This document shows positions 1 through 5,778 of a stretch of DNA of 7,140 nt, one piece after another. Positions within the stretch are counted from its first letter, which is position 1. Every line of letters starts with the position of its first letter. The DNA comes from JAKAWQ01 sp035503055. Its GTDB lineage: Bacteria > Pseudomonadota > Alphaproteobacteria > Acetobacterales > Acetobacteraceae. The position numbers and the translations under genes were made by a program. The stretch lies in contig DATJTV010000244.1 of assembly GCA_035503055.1 (NCBI GenBank), forward strand, positions 1 through 7,140, in the 5' to 3' direction. The notes under the pieces are model-generated. The model made no database searches. It was not told the DNA's origin and worked only from the letters and a program-made list of their open reading frames with translations.

Positions 1-51
1 CATCAACAATCGACTATGCCGCGTCGTGCGCGCATTCTCATGGACGTCCAT
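1..51 (-). CDS. IS481-type transposase, N-terminal fragment cut by the window edge
   Basis: Reading the minus strand from an ATG at 51-49 gives MDVHENARTTRHSRLLM and stays open to the edge of the window. This closely matches the usual start of IS481-family transposases (M-x-V/I-H-x-N-A-R-x-T-x-x-S-R), which precedes a helix-turn-helix and a DDE integrase domain; those parts would lie outside. A GGAG at 61-58 stands six bases before the ATG and can serve as ribosome binding site. The frame is also open upstream to an ATG at 126, but the family pattern begins at the inner ATG. The first 12 bases of the gene form a perfect palindrome (40-51). Family assignment rests on only 17 residues, so it is likely but not proven. 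Whether the transposase is intact cannot be seen. Confidence 0.7.
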   Translation of the reverse strand, partial: MDVHENARTTRHSRLLM

Positions 52-91
52 CCGGGGCTCCGGGCTCAGGGCTGCGTGTGTGGTAACCACA
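1..91 (-). mobile_element. End of an IS481-type insertion sequence (boundary approximate)
   Basis: The transposase start at 51 lies about 40 bases from a minus-strand TGTGGTTACCACA (91-79). IS481-family elements usually begin with TGT and carry the transposase start a few tens of bases inside, so position 91 is a reasonable guess for the IS end. TGTGGT-A-ACCACA (79-91 on the plus strand) is itself a dyad, and further nested inverted repeats (51-59 with 104-112, 70-74 with 90-94) make the edge hard to place. The other end and any target-site duplication are outside the window. Confidence 0.45.
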
Positions 92-124
92 GCCTCGACC
101 CTCAGCCCCGGAGGGACAACCTCC
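51..124. repeat. Nested inverted repeats between the IS end and the exporter gene
   Basis: TCCGGGGCT (51-59) pairs perfectly with AGCCCCGGA (104-112). Inside are GGCTG (70-74) with CAGCC (90-94) and TGTGGT (79-84) with ACCACA (86-91). Overlapping the outer arm are CCCTC (99-103) with GAGGG (111-115) and GGAGG (110-114) with CCTCC (120-124). The last hairpin starts 13 bases after the exporter stop codon, so transcripts leaving that gene could fold here. No T-run follows on either strand, so I do not call a factor-independent terminator. Part of the pairing probably belongs to the IS end. Confidence 0.5.
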
Positions 125-137
125 ATAGCAACGACAT

Positions 138-767
138 CTAGGTGCGGCCGATAGCCAGGCGGGTTCCGAGGCCGATCAGAATGGAACCTCCGGCGATCCG
201 GACGACGCGTTGGCCGCGGGCATGGTGGCGCAGCTTGTCCATAATGGTGGCGGCGAGCAGGACAGTGATGAGGTCAGCGGCGGAGAAGGCGAGGTTCACG
301 ATGGTGCCGAGAATCAGGAACTGAACAGCGACGGGGAGGGCGGCCGCCGGATCGACGAATTGCGGGAGGAAGGCGACGAAGAAGAGGGTTGTCTTGGGAT
401 TGAGCAGTTCGACGGTGGTGCTCTGGAAGAAGGCGCGGCGGGCACTCTCGTTGGCGGCGCGCGGTGGGTCACGAGAGTCTTTGGGGCGAAGAAGCATCCC
501 GATGCCGAGCCAGATCAGGTAGGCGGCGCCGGCCAGTTTCATGGTGAGATAAAGGGTGGGGACGTAGTGCAGCAGGGCGGACAGGCCAAAAGCGGTCGCG
601 GCGACGTAGGCATAGCCGCCGAGATGGATGCCGAGAGCGGTCATCAAGCCGGCGCGCCGGCCGCGGGCGAGGGTCTGTACGGCGGTATAGAGGATGGCTG
701 GCCCGGGGATGGCGGCGAAGATGAGGGTCGCGAGGAGGAATGGCCAGAGGAGATGAGTCGGCGGCAT
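138..767 (-). CDS. LysE/RhtB-family amino-acid exporter
   Basis: The 209-residue inner-membrane protein has the family hallmarks: an N-terminal hydrophobic segment leading into the IPGPAILY motif (residues 20-27), and the conserved block LLNPKTTLFFVAFLPQFVD (121-139) with its Asn-Pro-Lys. Hydrophobic segments lie at about 7-28, 41-65, 71-93, 120-138, 145-172 and 187-204, with a polar, charged loop at 94-113. Length and layout match the family (about 200-210). Members export amino acids or related compounds such as lysine, threonine, homoserine lactone or cysteine metabolites by proton exchange; the substrate here cannot be read from sequence. An in-frame TAG four codons upstream (777-779) and the immediate start of the first membrane segment fix the ATG at 767, although no good Shine-Dalgarno sequence precedes it. 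The gene stands alone and is divergent from eda; the dyad at 926-942 may regulate it. Confidence 0.88.
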   Translation of the reverse strand: MPPTHLLWPFLLATLIFAAIPGPAILYTAVQTLARGRRAGLMTALGIHLGGYAYVAATAFGLSALLHYVPTLYLTMKLAGAAYLIWLGIGMLLRPKDSRDPPRAANESARRAFFQSTTVELLNPKTTLFFVAFLPQFVDPAAALPVAVQFLILGTIVNLAFSAADLITVLLAATIMDKLRHHARGQRVVRIAGGSILIGLGTRLAIGRT

Positions 768-891
768 CTGTGATCGCTATGGCTCGGCTCTACGGAAAGG
801 CAGGATGGCGCATGCAAGCCAGCGCCGTCCAGGCGTCATAACTCGGGCATAGGATAGCTCTCTCGGCGGGCGGCGTCCCTTCCGGCGGAGC

Positions 892-907
892 GAAGCATAG
901 AAGCATA
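892..907. repeat. Tandem octamer GAAGCATA x2
   Basis: GAAGCATA occurs at 892-899 and again at 900-907, and the bases after it continue GCGGAAA. On the minus strand this gives two TATGCT boxes eight bases apart, which resemble -10 elements for the exporter gene about 125-135 bases upstream of its start. No matching -35 is evident, so this is only a candidate. Confidence 0.5.
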
Positions 908-925
908 GCGGAAAGGCACACTGAC

Positions 926-942
926 GAGTTGCAACGCAACTC
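926..942. promoter_or_regulatory. Perfect dyad GAGTTGC-AAC-GCAACTC, candidate operator
   Basis: A 7+7 base inverted repeat with a three-base centre lies 159 bases upstream of the exporter start and 280 upstream of eda. Short half-sites with a small spacer are typical of dimeric helix-turn-helix repressors such as MarR or TetR types, which often control exporters. The dyad is less GC-rich than its surroundings, which makes a chance match less likely. No regulator gene is in the window, so its protein partner is unknown. Confidence 0.45.
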
Positions 943-990
943 ATTGCCAAGTGCTCGGAACAGTCAGCGCCAATCCTGTCCCTCTCAGCA

Positions 991-1098
991 CCTGGAGCGT
1001 GATCGCCGAAGGTTGAATGACCGAAGGCGTGAATCACGCGGGAAAACAAAGACCTAGAGCGTGATGCGTGAGCCCGGGCGAACGCATCCCGCTCTAGG
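991..1098. repeat. Two-hairpin palindromic intergenic repeat
   Basis: The first arm pair is GCGTGAT (997-1003) with ATCACGC (1033-1039), extended by CGCC (1004-1007) with GGCG (1026-1029) around a TGA bulge; CCGAAGG appears twice inside (1006-1012, 1021-1027). The second is a 17-base stem with one mismatch, 1053-1069 (CCTAGAGCGTGATGCGT) with 1082-1098, closing a loop that contains GCCCGGGC. Both share the unit GAGCGTGAT (996-1004 and 1057-1065). Elements of this look are scattered between genes in many alphaproteobacteria, so this is probably a REP-like dispersed repeat. It could still fold in RNA from either strand. Confidence 0.65.
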
Positions 1099-1173
1099 CC
1101 CTACCCGCCCCGATGCCCGACTGGTTGCAATTTGGGATGGACGCGAGCCCGCATCCTCGCGCTCTCCAGGGAC

Positions 1174-1212
1174 CACGCTCTATAGTCGCGTGCGACGGAT
1201 GCGCCTCACGCG
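1174..1212 (+). promoter_or_regulatory. Mutually exclusive inverted repeats ahead of eda
   Basis: GCGTG at 1188-1192 can pair with CACGC at 1174-1178 (loop of nine). As CGCGTG (1187-1192) it can instead pair with CACGCG at 1207-1212 (loop of fourteen). The second hairpin touches the first base of the Shine-Dalgarno sequence. Such alternatives can control ribosome access, but five- and six-base pairings arise easily in DNA this GC-rich. A TATAGT at 1181-1186 lies inside the first repeat. Confidence 0.25.
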
Positions 1213-1216
1213 GAGG
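1212..1216 (+). promoter_or_regulatory. Shine-Dalgarno GGAGG that sets the TTG start of eda
   Basis: GGAGG ends five bases before the TTG at 1222. No ATG or GTG in this frame lies near, and the encoded protein begins at the right place for the aldolase family, so this site decides the start. Confidence 0.75.
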
Positions 1217-1221
1217 GGAAA

Positions 1222-1857
1222 TTGGGCGAATTGTCCGCAGCCGGCCTGCTCGAACGGCTCCGCGCCGCGCGCGTCGTGCCGGTGCTGCGCACGCACGAGA
1301 CGCGCCACGCCGAGACGGCTTCGCGCTGGCTCCGCGAGGCCGGCCTCTCCGTGCTCGAGATCACCCTCACCATCCCCGAAGCCCCCGCCCTCATCGCCCG
1401 CCTCGCCGCCGAGCCCGGCCTGCTCGTCGGCGCCGGCACCGTTCCCTCCGCCGCCGACGCCGAGGCCTGCCTCGCCGCCGGCGCCCGCTTCATCGTCGCC
1501 CCCTGGGTCGATCCCGCGCTCGCCGGCCCCTGCCGCCGCGCCGGCGCCGCACTCATGCTGGGCGCGCTGACGCCCACCGAGGTCCGCGCCGCGCTCGCCG
1601 CCGGCGCGGACGTCGTGAAAATCTTCCCCGCCTCCTCGGCCGGCGGGCCCGCGCATATCCGCGCGCTCGCGAGCGTCTTTCCGGGCGTCGCCTTCTGCCC
1701 CACGGGCGGGATCGCGCCCAAGGACGTGCCCGCCTACCTCGCCGCCGGCGCCGCCTTCGTCGGCATGGGCGGGGCGTTGGTGGACGAAGGCCGGATCGCC
1801 GCCGGCGACCGCGCCGCCATCCTCGCCGCGGCCGCCACGGCGCAGGCGGCCGCATGA
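1222..1857 (+). CDS. eda: 2-keto-3-deoxy-6-phosphogluconate (KDPG/KDPGal-type) aldolase
   Basis: This is a class I aldolase of 211 residues (E. coli Eda has 213) that splits KDPG into pyruvate and glyceraldehyde-3-phosphate in the cytoplasm, the last step of the Entner-Doudoroff and hexuronate routes. Visible active-site features are E46 in VLEITL (general acid/base), GAGTV (70-74), P94, the Schiff-base K133 in VVKIFPA, and CPTGGI (159-164). The Thr in the last motif favours KDPG over the galactose-type substrate. Two E. coli positions differ: the Arg of TLRT is Thr50 here, and the Ser of GGS is Ala185, both also seen in relatives as far as I recall, so substrate preference stays open. Translation starts at TTG behind a strong GGAGG. 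The stop overlaps the kdgK start by ATGA, which points to one operon with coupled translation. The C-terminus is alanine-rich. Confidence 0.9.
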   Translation: MGELSAAGLLERLRAARVVPVLRTHETRHAETASRWLREAGLSVLEITLTIPEAPALIARLAAEPGLLVGAGTVPSAADAEACLAAGARFIVAPWVDPALAGPCRRAGAALMLGALTPTEVRAALAAGADVVKIFPASSAGGPAHIRALASVFPGVAFCPTGGIAPKDVPAYLAAGAAFVGMGGALVDEGRIAAGDRAAILAAAATAQAAA

Positions 1858-2789
1858 ACCCGCCCGCCCTCCTCTGCATGGGCGAGCCGATGCTCGAATT
1901 TTCCGGGCTGCCTCCTGACAAAGCAGGACGAAAACTTTATCTTCAAGGATTTGGCGGAGATACCTCCAACGCCGCCATCGCCGCCGCCCGGCAAGGCGCC
2001 GCGGTTGGCATGATCACCGCGCTGGGCTGCGACGAAGCCGGCGATTCCCTCCTGGCCCTCTGGCAGCGCGAGGGGGTCGATAGCTCCGCCGTCCGTCGCG
2101 ATCCTAACCACCCCACGGCGATCTATTTCATCCACCACGGCCCGGACGGGCACCGCTTCTCCTATCTGCGCAAGGAGTCGGCCGCCGCCCATCTCGGCCC
2201 CGCCGACCTGCCGCAAGCCCTGATCGGGCAGGCAAGATTCCTCTTCGCCTCGGGCATCAGCCTCGCCATCTCCCCGCTCGCCGCGGACGCCGTCCTCGCC
2301 GCCATCGCCATCGCCCGCAACGCCGGGGCCAAAGTGGCGATCGACACCAACTACCGCCCCGCGCTCTGGCCGCCCGCCCGCGCCGCTGCGCTCACCCACG
2401 CCGCCATCGCCCGCGCCGACATCGCGCTCCCGAGCCTCGAGGACGCCACTTCGCTCACCGGCCTCACCGACCCCGACGCCATCCTCGATTTCTATCTCGG
2501 GCTCGGCCCGCCGCTCGTCGTCCTCAAGCGCGGCGCCGCCGGCGCGATCCTCGCGACAAAGGATCGCCGGCTCGTCCTGCCCGGGCTGGCCGTCAGCGCC
2601 GTCGATCCGACCGGTGCCGGCGATGTCTTCTGCGGCTCTTTCCTCGCCCGCCTGCTCGCGGGCGACGCCCCTGACGCGGCCGCCCGCTACGCCGTGGCAG
2701 CCGCCGCGCTCTCCACCACCGGCTACGGCGCGGTCGCCCCGATCCCCCGCCCCGCGGAAATCGCCTCCGTCATGGCGCCGGCCGCCTGA
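1854..2789 (+). CDS. kdgK: PfkB-family 2-keto-3-deoxygluconate kinase
   Basis: The 311-residue cytoplasmic sugar kinase (E. coli KdgK has 309) would phosphorylate KDG with ATP to KDPG, the substrate of the aldolase encoded just before it. It shows the PfkB plan: an N-terminal GEPMLEF segment (10-16), GFGGDTSNAA (32-41) as the first signature with sugar contacts, DTNYRPALW (164-172), which is characteristic of KDG kinases, and the second signature DPTGAGDVFCGSF (251-263) with the catalytic base D257 and the anion hole GAGD. The frame is open far upstream (from 1113), but the conserved start and the ATGA overlap with eda place the ATG at 1854. No strong Shine-Dalgarno is visible, consistent with coupling. 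A patch at about 1897-1965 is noticeably less GC-rich than the rest. The stop codon abuts the stop of the convergent ABC ATPase gene. A related ketose or fructose kinase role is possible but less likely beside eda. Confidence 0.88.
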   Translation: MNPPALLCMGEPMLEFSGLPPDKAGRKLYLQGFGGDTSNAAIAAARQGAAVGMITALGCDEAGDSLLALWQREGVDSSAVRRDPNHPTAIYFIHHGPDGHRFSYLRKESAAAHLGPADLPQALIGQARFLFASGISLAISPLAADAVLAAIAIARNAGAKVAIDTNYRPALWPPARAAALTHAAIARADIALPSLEDATSLTGLTDPDAILDFYLGLGPPLVVLKRGAAGAILATKDRRLVLPGLAVSAVDPTGAGDVFCGSFLARLLAGDAPDAAARYAVAAAALSTTGYGAVAPIPRPAEIASVMAPAA

Positions 2790-2792
2790 TCA
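2787..2792. other. Abutting convergent stop codons (TGA|TCA)
   Basis: The kdgK TGA (2787-2789) is directly followed by TCA (2790-2792), the minus-strand TGA of the ABC ATPase gene, forming the palindrome TGATCA. There is no intergenic base and so no room for a shared terminator outside coding sequence; each transcript must end inside the opposite gene or at sites I cannot see. Confidence 0.95.
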
Positions 2793-3890
2793 GACCACCC
2801 GGCCGGTGTCGGGGTCGATCAGGTGCATGTGGTTGAGGTCCGCGGACATCGGCAGGACCTCGCCCGCCTCGGCGCGGACCGAAGGATCGACCCGCCCGCA
2901 GAGCGCGGTGCCGTTGATGCGGAAATGCACGACGATCTCCATGCCCATCGGCTCGGTCACGTCGAGTTTTGCGTCGAACCGGGCGACATTGGGCTTGCCC
3001 CCGTCCTTCAGCTCCGTGAGGTGCTCCGGACGGAGCCCGAGCACCACCTCGCGGTTCCGGTACGCGCCGTAGCGGTCGGCGAGCGAAGGCGGCACCGGCA
3101 GGCTGAGCTGATCGGTGAGCCTCAGCGCGAGCTCGTTCCCGCTGCCCTCCACCCGGCAGGGGATGAAATTCATCGCCGGGCTGCCGATGAAGCCGGCGAC
3201 GAACCGCGTCACCGGGCTGTGATAGAGCTCCTGCGGCGGGCCGACCTGCTCGATCACTCCGTTGTTCATCACGACGACCCGGTCGGCGAGCGTCATCGCC
3301 TCGACCTGGTCGTGCGTGACATAGACGGTCGTCGTGCGCACCGCCTGGTGGACCTTCTTGATCTCGGTGCGCATCTGCACCCGGAGCTTGGCGTCGAGGT
3401 TCGAGAGTGGCTCGTCGAAGAGGAACACCTTGGGGTGCCGCACGATCGCCCTTCCCATGGCGACGCGCTGGCGCTGCCCGCCCGAGAGCGCCTTCGGCTT
3501 GCGCTCGAGCAGGGTCCCGATATCGAGGATGCGCGCCGCCTCGTCCACCCGCTGCTTGATCTCGCTCCGCGGGAACTTCCGGAGCTTGAGCCCGAAAGCC
3601 ATGTTGTCGAACACCGTCATGTGCGGGTAGAGCGCGTAGTTCTGGAACACCATGGCGATGTCGCGGTCGCGCGGCGGCACGTCGTTGACCACCTCGCCCC
3701 CGATCGAGATCTCGCCGTCGGTGATCTCCTCGAGGCCGGCGATCATCCGGAGCGTCGTCGTCTTGCCGCATCCCGAAGGCCCGACCAGCACGACGAACTC
3801 CTCATCGGCGATGTCGAGGTCGACCGCCTTCACGGCCTGCACGTGCTGGTCGTACGACTTGGAGACCTTCCGCAGCTGAACCTGCGCCAT
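2790..3890 (-). CDS. Sugar ABC importer ATP-binding protein (MalK/UgpC type)
   Basis: The 366-residue protein energises import on the cytoplasmic face as a dimer with the two permeases encoded upstream. All ATPase motifs are intact: Walker A GPSGCGKTT (37-45), Q-loop Q83 in VFQNYALYPH, signature LSGGQRQR (135-142), Walker B VFLFDE (155-160), D-loop SNLD (163-166) and switch H193 in VTHD. Residues about 235-366 form the C-terminal TOBE/OB region typical of CUT1 ATPases, with LGLRPEHL at 284-291. Length fits MalK-like proteins (about 355-370). It is the last gene of the operon, starting six bases after the second permease stop, so translation is probably coupled. The UgpC name often given to this group reflects similarity, not proof of glycerol-3-phosphate transport. 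Such ATPases may serve more than one importer. Confidence 0.95.
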   Translation of the reverse strand: MAQVQLRKVSKSYDQHVQAVKAVDLDIADEEFVVLVGPSGCGKTTTLRMIAGLEEITDGEISIGGEVVNDVPPRDRDIAMVFQNYALYPHMTVFDNMAFGLKLRKFPRSEIKQRVDEAARILDIGTLLERKPKALSGGQRQRVAMGRAIVRHPKVFLFDEPLSNLDAKLRVQMRTEIKKVHQAVRTTTVYVTHDQVEAMTLADRVVVMNNGVIEQVGPPQELYHSPVTRFVAGFIGSPAMNFIPCRVEGSGNELALRLTDQLSLPVPPSLADRYGAYRNREVVLGLRPEHLTELKDGGKPNVARFDAKLDVTEPMGMEIVVHFRINGTALCGRVDPSVRAEAGEVLPMSADLNHMHLIDPDTGRVV

Positions 3891-3896
3891 CCCGCA

Positions 3897-4793
3897 TCAC
3901 CCTTTCGTGGCACCCGCCGTCAGGCCGGCAATATAATAGTCCATCAGGAACGCGTATATGATGACGGGTGGGGCCGAGGCCACGATGTTCGCCGCCATGA
4001 TATGCCCCCAGTCCAGCACGTCGCCGTGGATCAGGTCGCTCACGATCCCCGCCGTCAGCACCATCTCCTTGCCGGTGAAGAGGTAGGCGAGCGGATAGAG
4101 GAAATCCCCCCAGCAGACGGTGAAGGCGAAGATCGTCGCGGCGATGATGCCCGGCAGGGCCACGGGGATGAAGATCTTCCACAGCATCTGCAGGTGCGAG
4201 GCGCCGTCGATCATCGCCGCCTCGTCGAGCTCCTTCGGGATCGACGAGAAATAGCCGATCATGATCCAGGTACAGAACGGCACCGAAAGGGTGGGCCAGA
4301 TCAGCGCCAGGCACCAGGTGTTGTTGATCAGGTGCAGGAACGCCAGCACCTTGAAGAGCGGGATGAAGAGGAGCGATTCGGGCACCAGGTAGGTGAGGAA
4401 CACGCCGGTCGCGAAGGTCTGGCTGCCGAAGAAGCGCATCCGGGCGAGCGCATAGGCGGCGAGGATCGCCATTACGAGCGTGATCGCGACGACGACGATC
4501 GTCACCTTGACGGTGTTGAAAAAGAAGGTCTGGAAGACCGGATTCTCGACGATCTCGATGAAGTTCCCGAAATAGGGATGGGCGTCGAACCAGGGATTCC
4601 TGCCCGAGCCGATCTCCTGCGAGGTCTTGAGCGCGGTGACCAGCTCGAAATAGGGCGGGATCAGGAAGCCGATCGCGAAGACGACGAGCGCCACATAGCT
4701 TCCCCAGAGCGCCCAGCGCCGCTCGCGCTTAACGCTCGGCCGGCGCTGCCGCCTCCCGCCGACGCGGCCGGCAGCGATCGCAGCCCCGCTCAT
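3897..4793 (-). CDS. Sugar ABC importer permease (MalG/UgpE type)
   Basis: The 298-residue inner-membrane protein is the second permease of a CUT1-type importer. After a basic N-terminal tail (Arg-rich, residues 10-26) come about six membrane segments, near 28-48, 93-117, 127-152, 158-181, 212-235 and 265-288. The cytoplasmic coupling loop has the EAA motif ELDEAAMIDGASHLQMLWKI (188-207), followed by IPVALPGI; it docks on the ATPase. Length matches MalG-like proteins (about 275-300). The ATG follows the first permease stop by one base (TGAGATG), so the two are translationally coupled; a GGGAAGG eight bases upstream can also bind the ribosome. A long antisense frame over this gene and the ATPase gene is a shadow of GC-rich codons. 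Confidence 0.93.
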   Translation of the reverse strand: MSGAAIAAGRVGGRRQRRPSVKRERRWALWGSYVALVVFAIGFLIPPYFELVTALKTSQEIGSGRNPWFDAHPYFGNFIEIVENPVFQTFFFNTVKVTIVVVAITLVMAILAAYALARMRFFGSQTFATGVFLTYLVPESLLFIPLFKVLAFLHLINNTWCLALIWPTLSVPFCTWIMIGYFSSIPKELDEAAMIDGASHLQMLWKIFIPVALPGIIAATIFAFTVCWGDFLYPLAYLFTGKEMVLTAGIVSDLIHGDVLDWGHIMAANIVASAPPVIIYAFLMDYYIAGLTAGATKG

Positions 4794-4794
4794 C

Positions 4795-5742
4795 TCAGAT
4801 GCCTTCCCGGGCGCGGCGTCCGACGCCGCGAAGGATGAAGATCGAGAAGACCGCCAGGATCGGGAAGATGAAGAGGCTGACCGCCGCCCCGAGCGAAATA
4901 TTGCCTCCCTGGATGCCGAGCTGGAAGGCGTAGGTCGCGAAGACGTGCGTCGTGTTGGCCGGCGCGCCGGCGGTCAGGATCTGGACGATGTCGAAATTGG
5001 CGAAGGTCACGATCAGGCTGAACAGCACCGTGATGCTGATGATGTTGCGCAGCATCGGCAGCGAGATGTAGCGGATCTTCTGCAGGAAATTCGCCCCGTC
5101 GATCGTCGCCGCCTCGTAGAGCTGCTCGGGCACCGATTTCAGCGTCGCCAGGTACATGATCATGAAGAACGGCGTCCCGAACCAGACATTGACGATAACC
5201 ACCCAGATCCGCGCCGTCCATGTGTTGGCGAGCCAGGCGACGCCGTGGATGCCGAACTGTGCCAGTATCCAGTTCACGGCGGAGTAGTTGCCAGAGAGCA
5301 TCCACCAGAACCCAAGCGTTGAAAGCGCCGGCGGGATCACCCACGGGACGAGTAGCAATCCCCGCCAGATCCGCTGGTCCCGCCCGGAGATATTGTGCAT
5401 CACATGGGCGAGGATGAAGCCGATCAGCGCCTTGAAGAACACGGCCGTGATGGCGAAGAAGCAGCTCTGGAAGATGACGAGGTTGAAGGTGTCGCTCCGC
5501 AGCAGGTAGCGATAGTTGAAGAGCCCGATGAACCGCGTCGCCGTGCGATTCAGCATCGAAAGATAGATCGAGTAGAAGAACGGATAGACCACGAGCCCGG
5601 CGATCAGCGCGATCAGCGGCAGGCACATCACGATTGCGATGGTCGAGCGGCGCTGCGCAAATCGCTGCAATCCGCTCCGCCGCGCGGGCGGGGCGAATCC
5701 TCTCAGGGCATGCGCGGAAACGCTCGTCGTTCCGTCAGCCAT
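4795..5742 (-). CDS. Sugar ABC importer permease (MalF/UgpA type)
   Basis: The 315-residue inner-membrane protein forms the translocation path together with the MalG-type partner. Hydrophobic segments lie at about 34-63, 88-115, 126-150, 177-200, 232-256 and 283-306. The EAA loop is LYEAATIDGANFLQKIRYIS (208-227), followed by LPML. I chose the ATG at 5742 because GGAGG stands five bases before it (5752-5748). An upstream in-frame TTG (5793) would add 17 residues but lies in the loop of a hairpin and has no ribosome site. The gene lacks the long extra domain of E. coli MalF and is closer to UgpA in size. It follows the binding-protein gene by 71 bases containing a strong stem-loop, and is followed after one base by the second permease. 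Confidence 0.93.
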   Translation of the reverse strand: MADGTTSVSAHALRGFAPPARRSGLQRFAQRRSTIAIVMCLPLIALIAGLVVYPFFYSIYLSMLNRTATRFIGLFNYRYLLRSDTFNLVIFQSCFFAITAVFFKALIGFILAHVMHNISGRDQRIWRGLLLVPWVIPPALSTLGFWWMLSGNYSAVNWILAQFGIHGVAWLANTWTARIWVVIVNVWFGTPFFMIMYLATLKSVPEQLYEAATIDGANFLQKIRYISLPMLRNIISITVLFSLIVTFANFDIVQILTAGAPANTTHVFATYAFQLGIQGGNISLGAAVSLFIFPILAVFSIFILRGVGRRAREGI

Positions 5743-5745
5743 CGT

Positions 5746-5754
5746 CTCCTCCCC
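5746..5754 (-). promoter_or_regulatory. Ribosome binding site fixing the first permease start
   Basis: On the minus strand GGGGAGGAG is followed by ACG and the ATG at 5742. It is the strongest Shine-Dalgarno of the operon inside the window, and it favours this ATG over the upstream TTG at 5793. Confidence 0.75.
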
Positions 5755-5778
5755 GCCGGCCGCCCGCGACACGGCAGC

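Larger units (their letters stand above)
768..1221. other. Divergent intergenic region with repeats, no convincing gene
   Basis: These 454 bases separate the exporter (minus) from eda (plus) and must hold both promoters. I see a tandem octamer (892-907), a perfect dyad (926-942), a two-hairpin repeat (991-1098) and small inverted repeats at 1174-1212. Sigma-70-like boxes are not clear. On the minus strand, TATGCT occurs twice at the tandem octamer but without a good -35; on the plus strand, TATAGT at 1181-1186 also lacks one. A 90-codon minus-strand reading frame (777-1049) runs through the repeat and looks spurious. Confidence 0.7.

Noticed and set aside
51..112. Factor-independent terminator or amino-acid attenuator at the left edge
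   Set aside because: The stems are strong but no T-run follows on either strand, and the palindromes are explained at least in part by the IS end and transposase start.
16..141. 41-codon plus-strand ORF across the IS end
   Set aside because: It is opposite the transposase start and the IS end, with no ribosome site or recognisable sequence.
210..773. 187-codon Gly/Glu-rich frame opposite the exporter gene
   Set aside because: It is the antisense shadow of a clear LysE-family gene and has no domain of its own.
777..1049. 90-codon minus-strand reading frame in the divergent intergenic region
   Set aside because: It begins inside the first palindromic repeat, has no ribosome site or recognisable domain and an odd Cys- and Arg-rich composition, so it looks like repeat sequence read as protein.
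1113..1853. Long upstream extension of the kdgK frame through eda
   Set aside because: The extension reads as an Arg/Pro-rich shadow of eda, and the PfkB homology begins right after the ATG at 1854.
2823..4838. 671-codon plus-strand frame opposite the ATPase and permease genes
   Set aside because: It is antisense to two certain genes with full motif sets; its Asp-, Arg- and His-rich product is typical of the shadow of GC3-rich codons.
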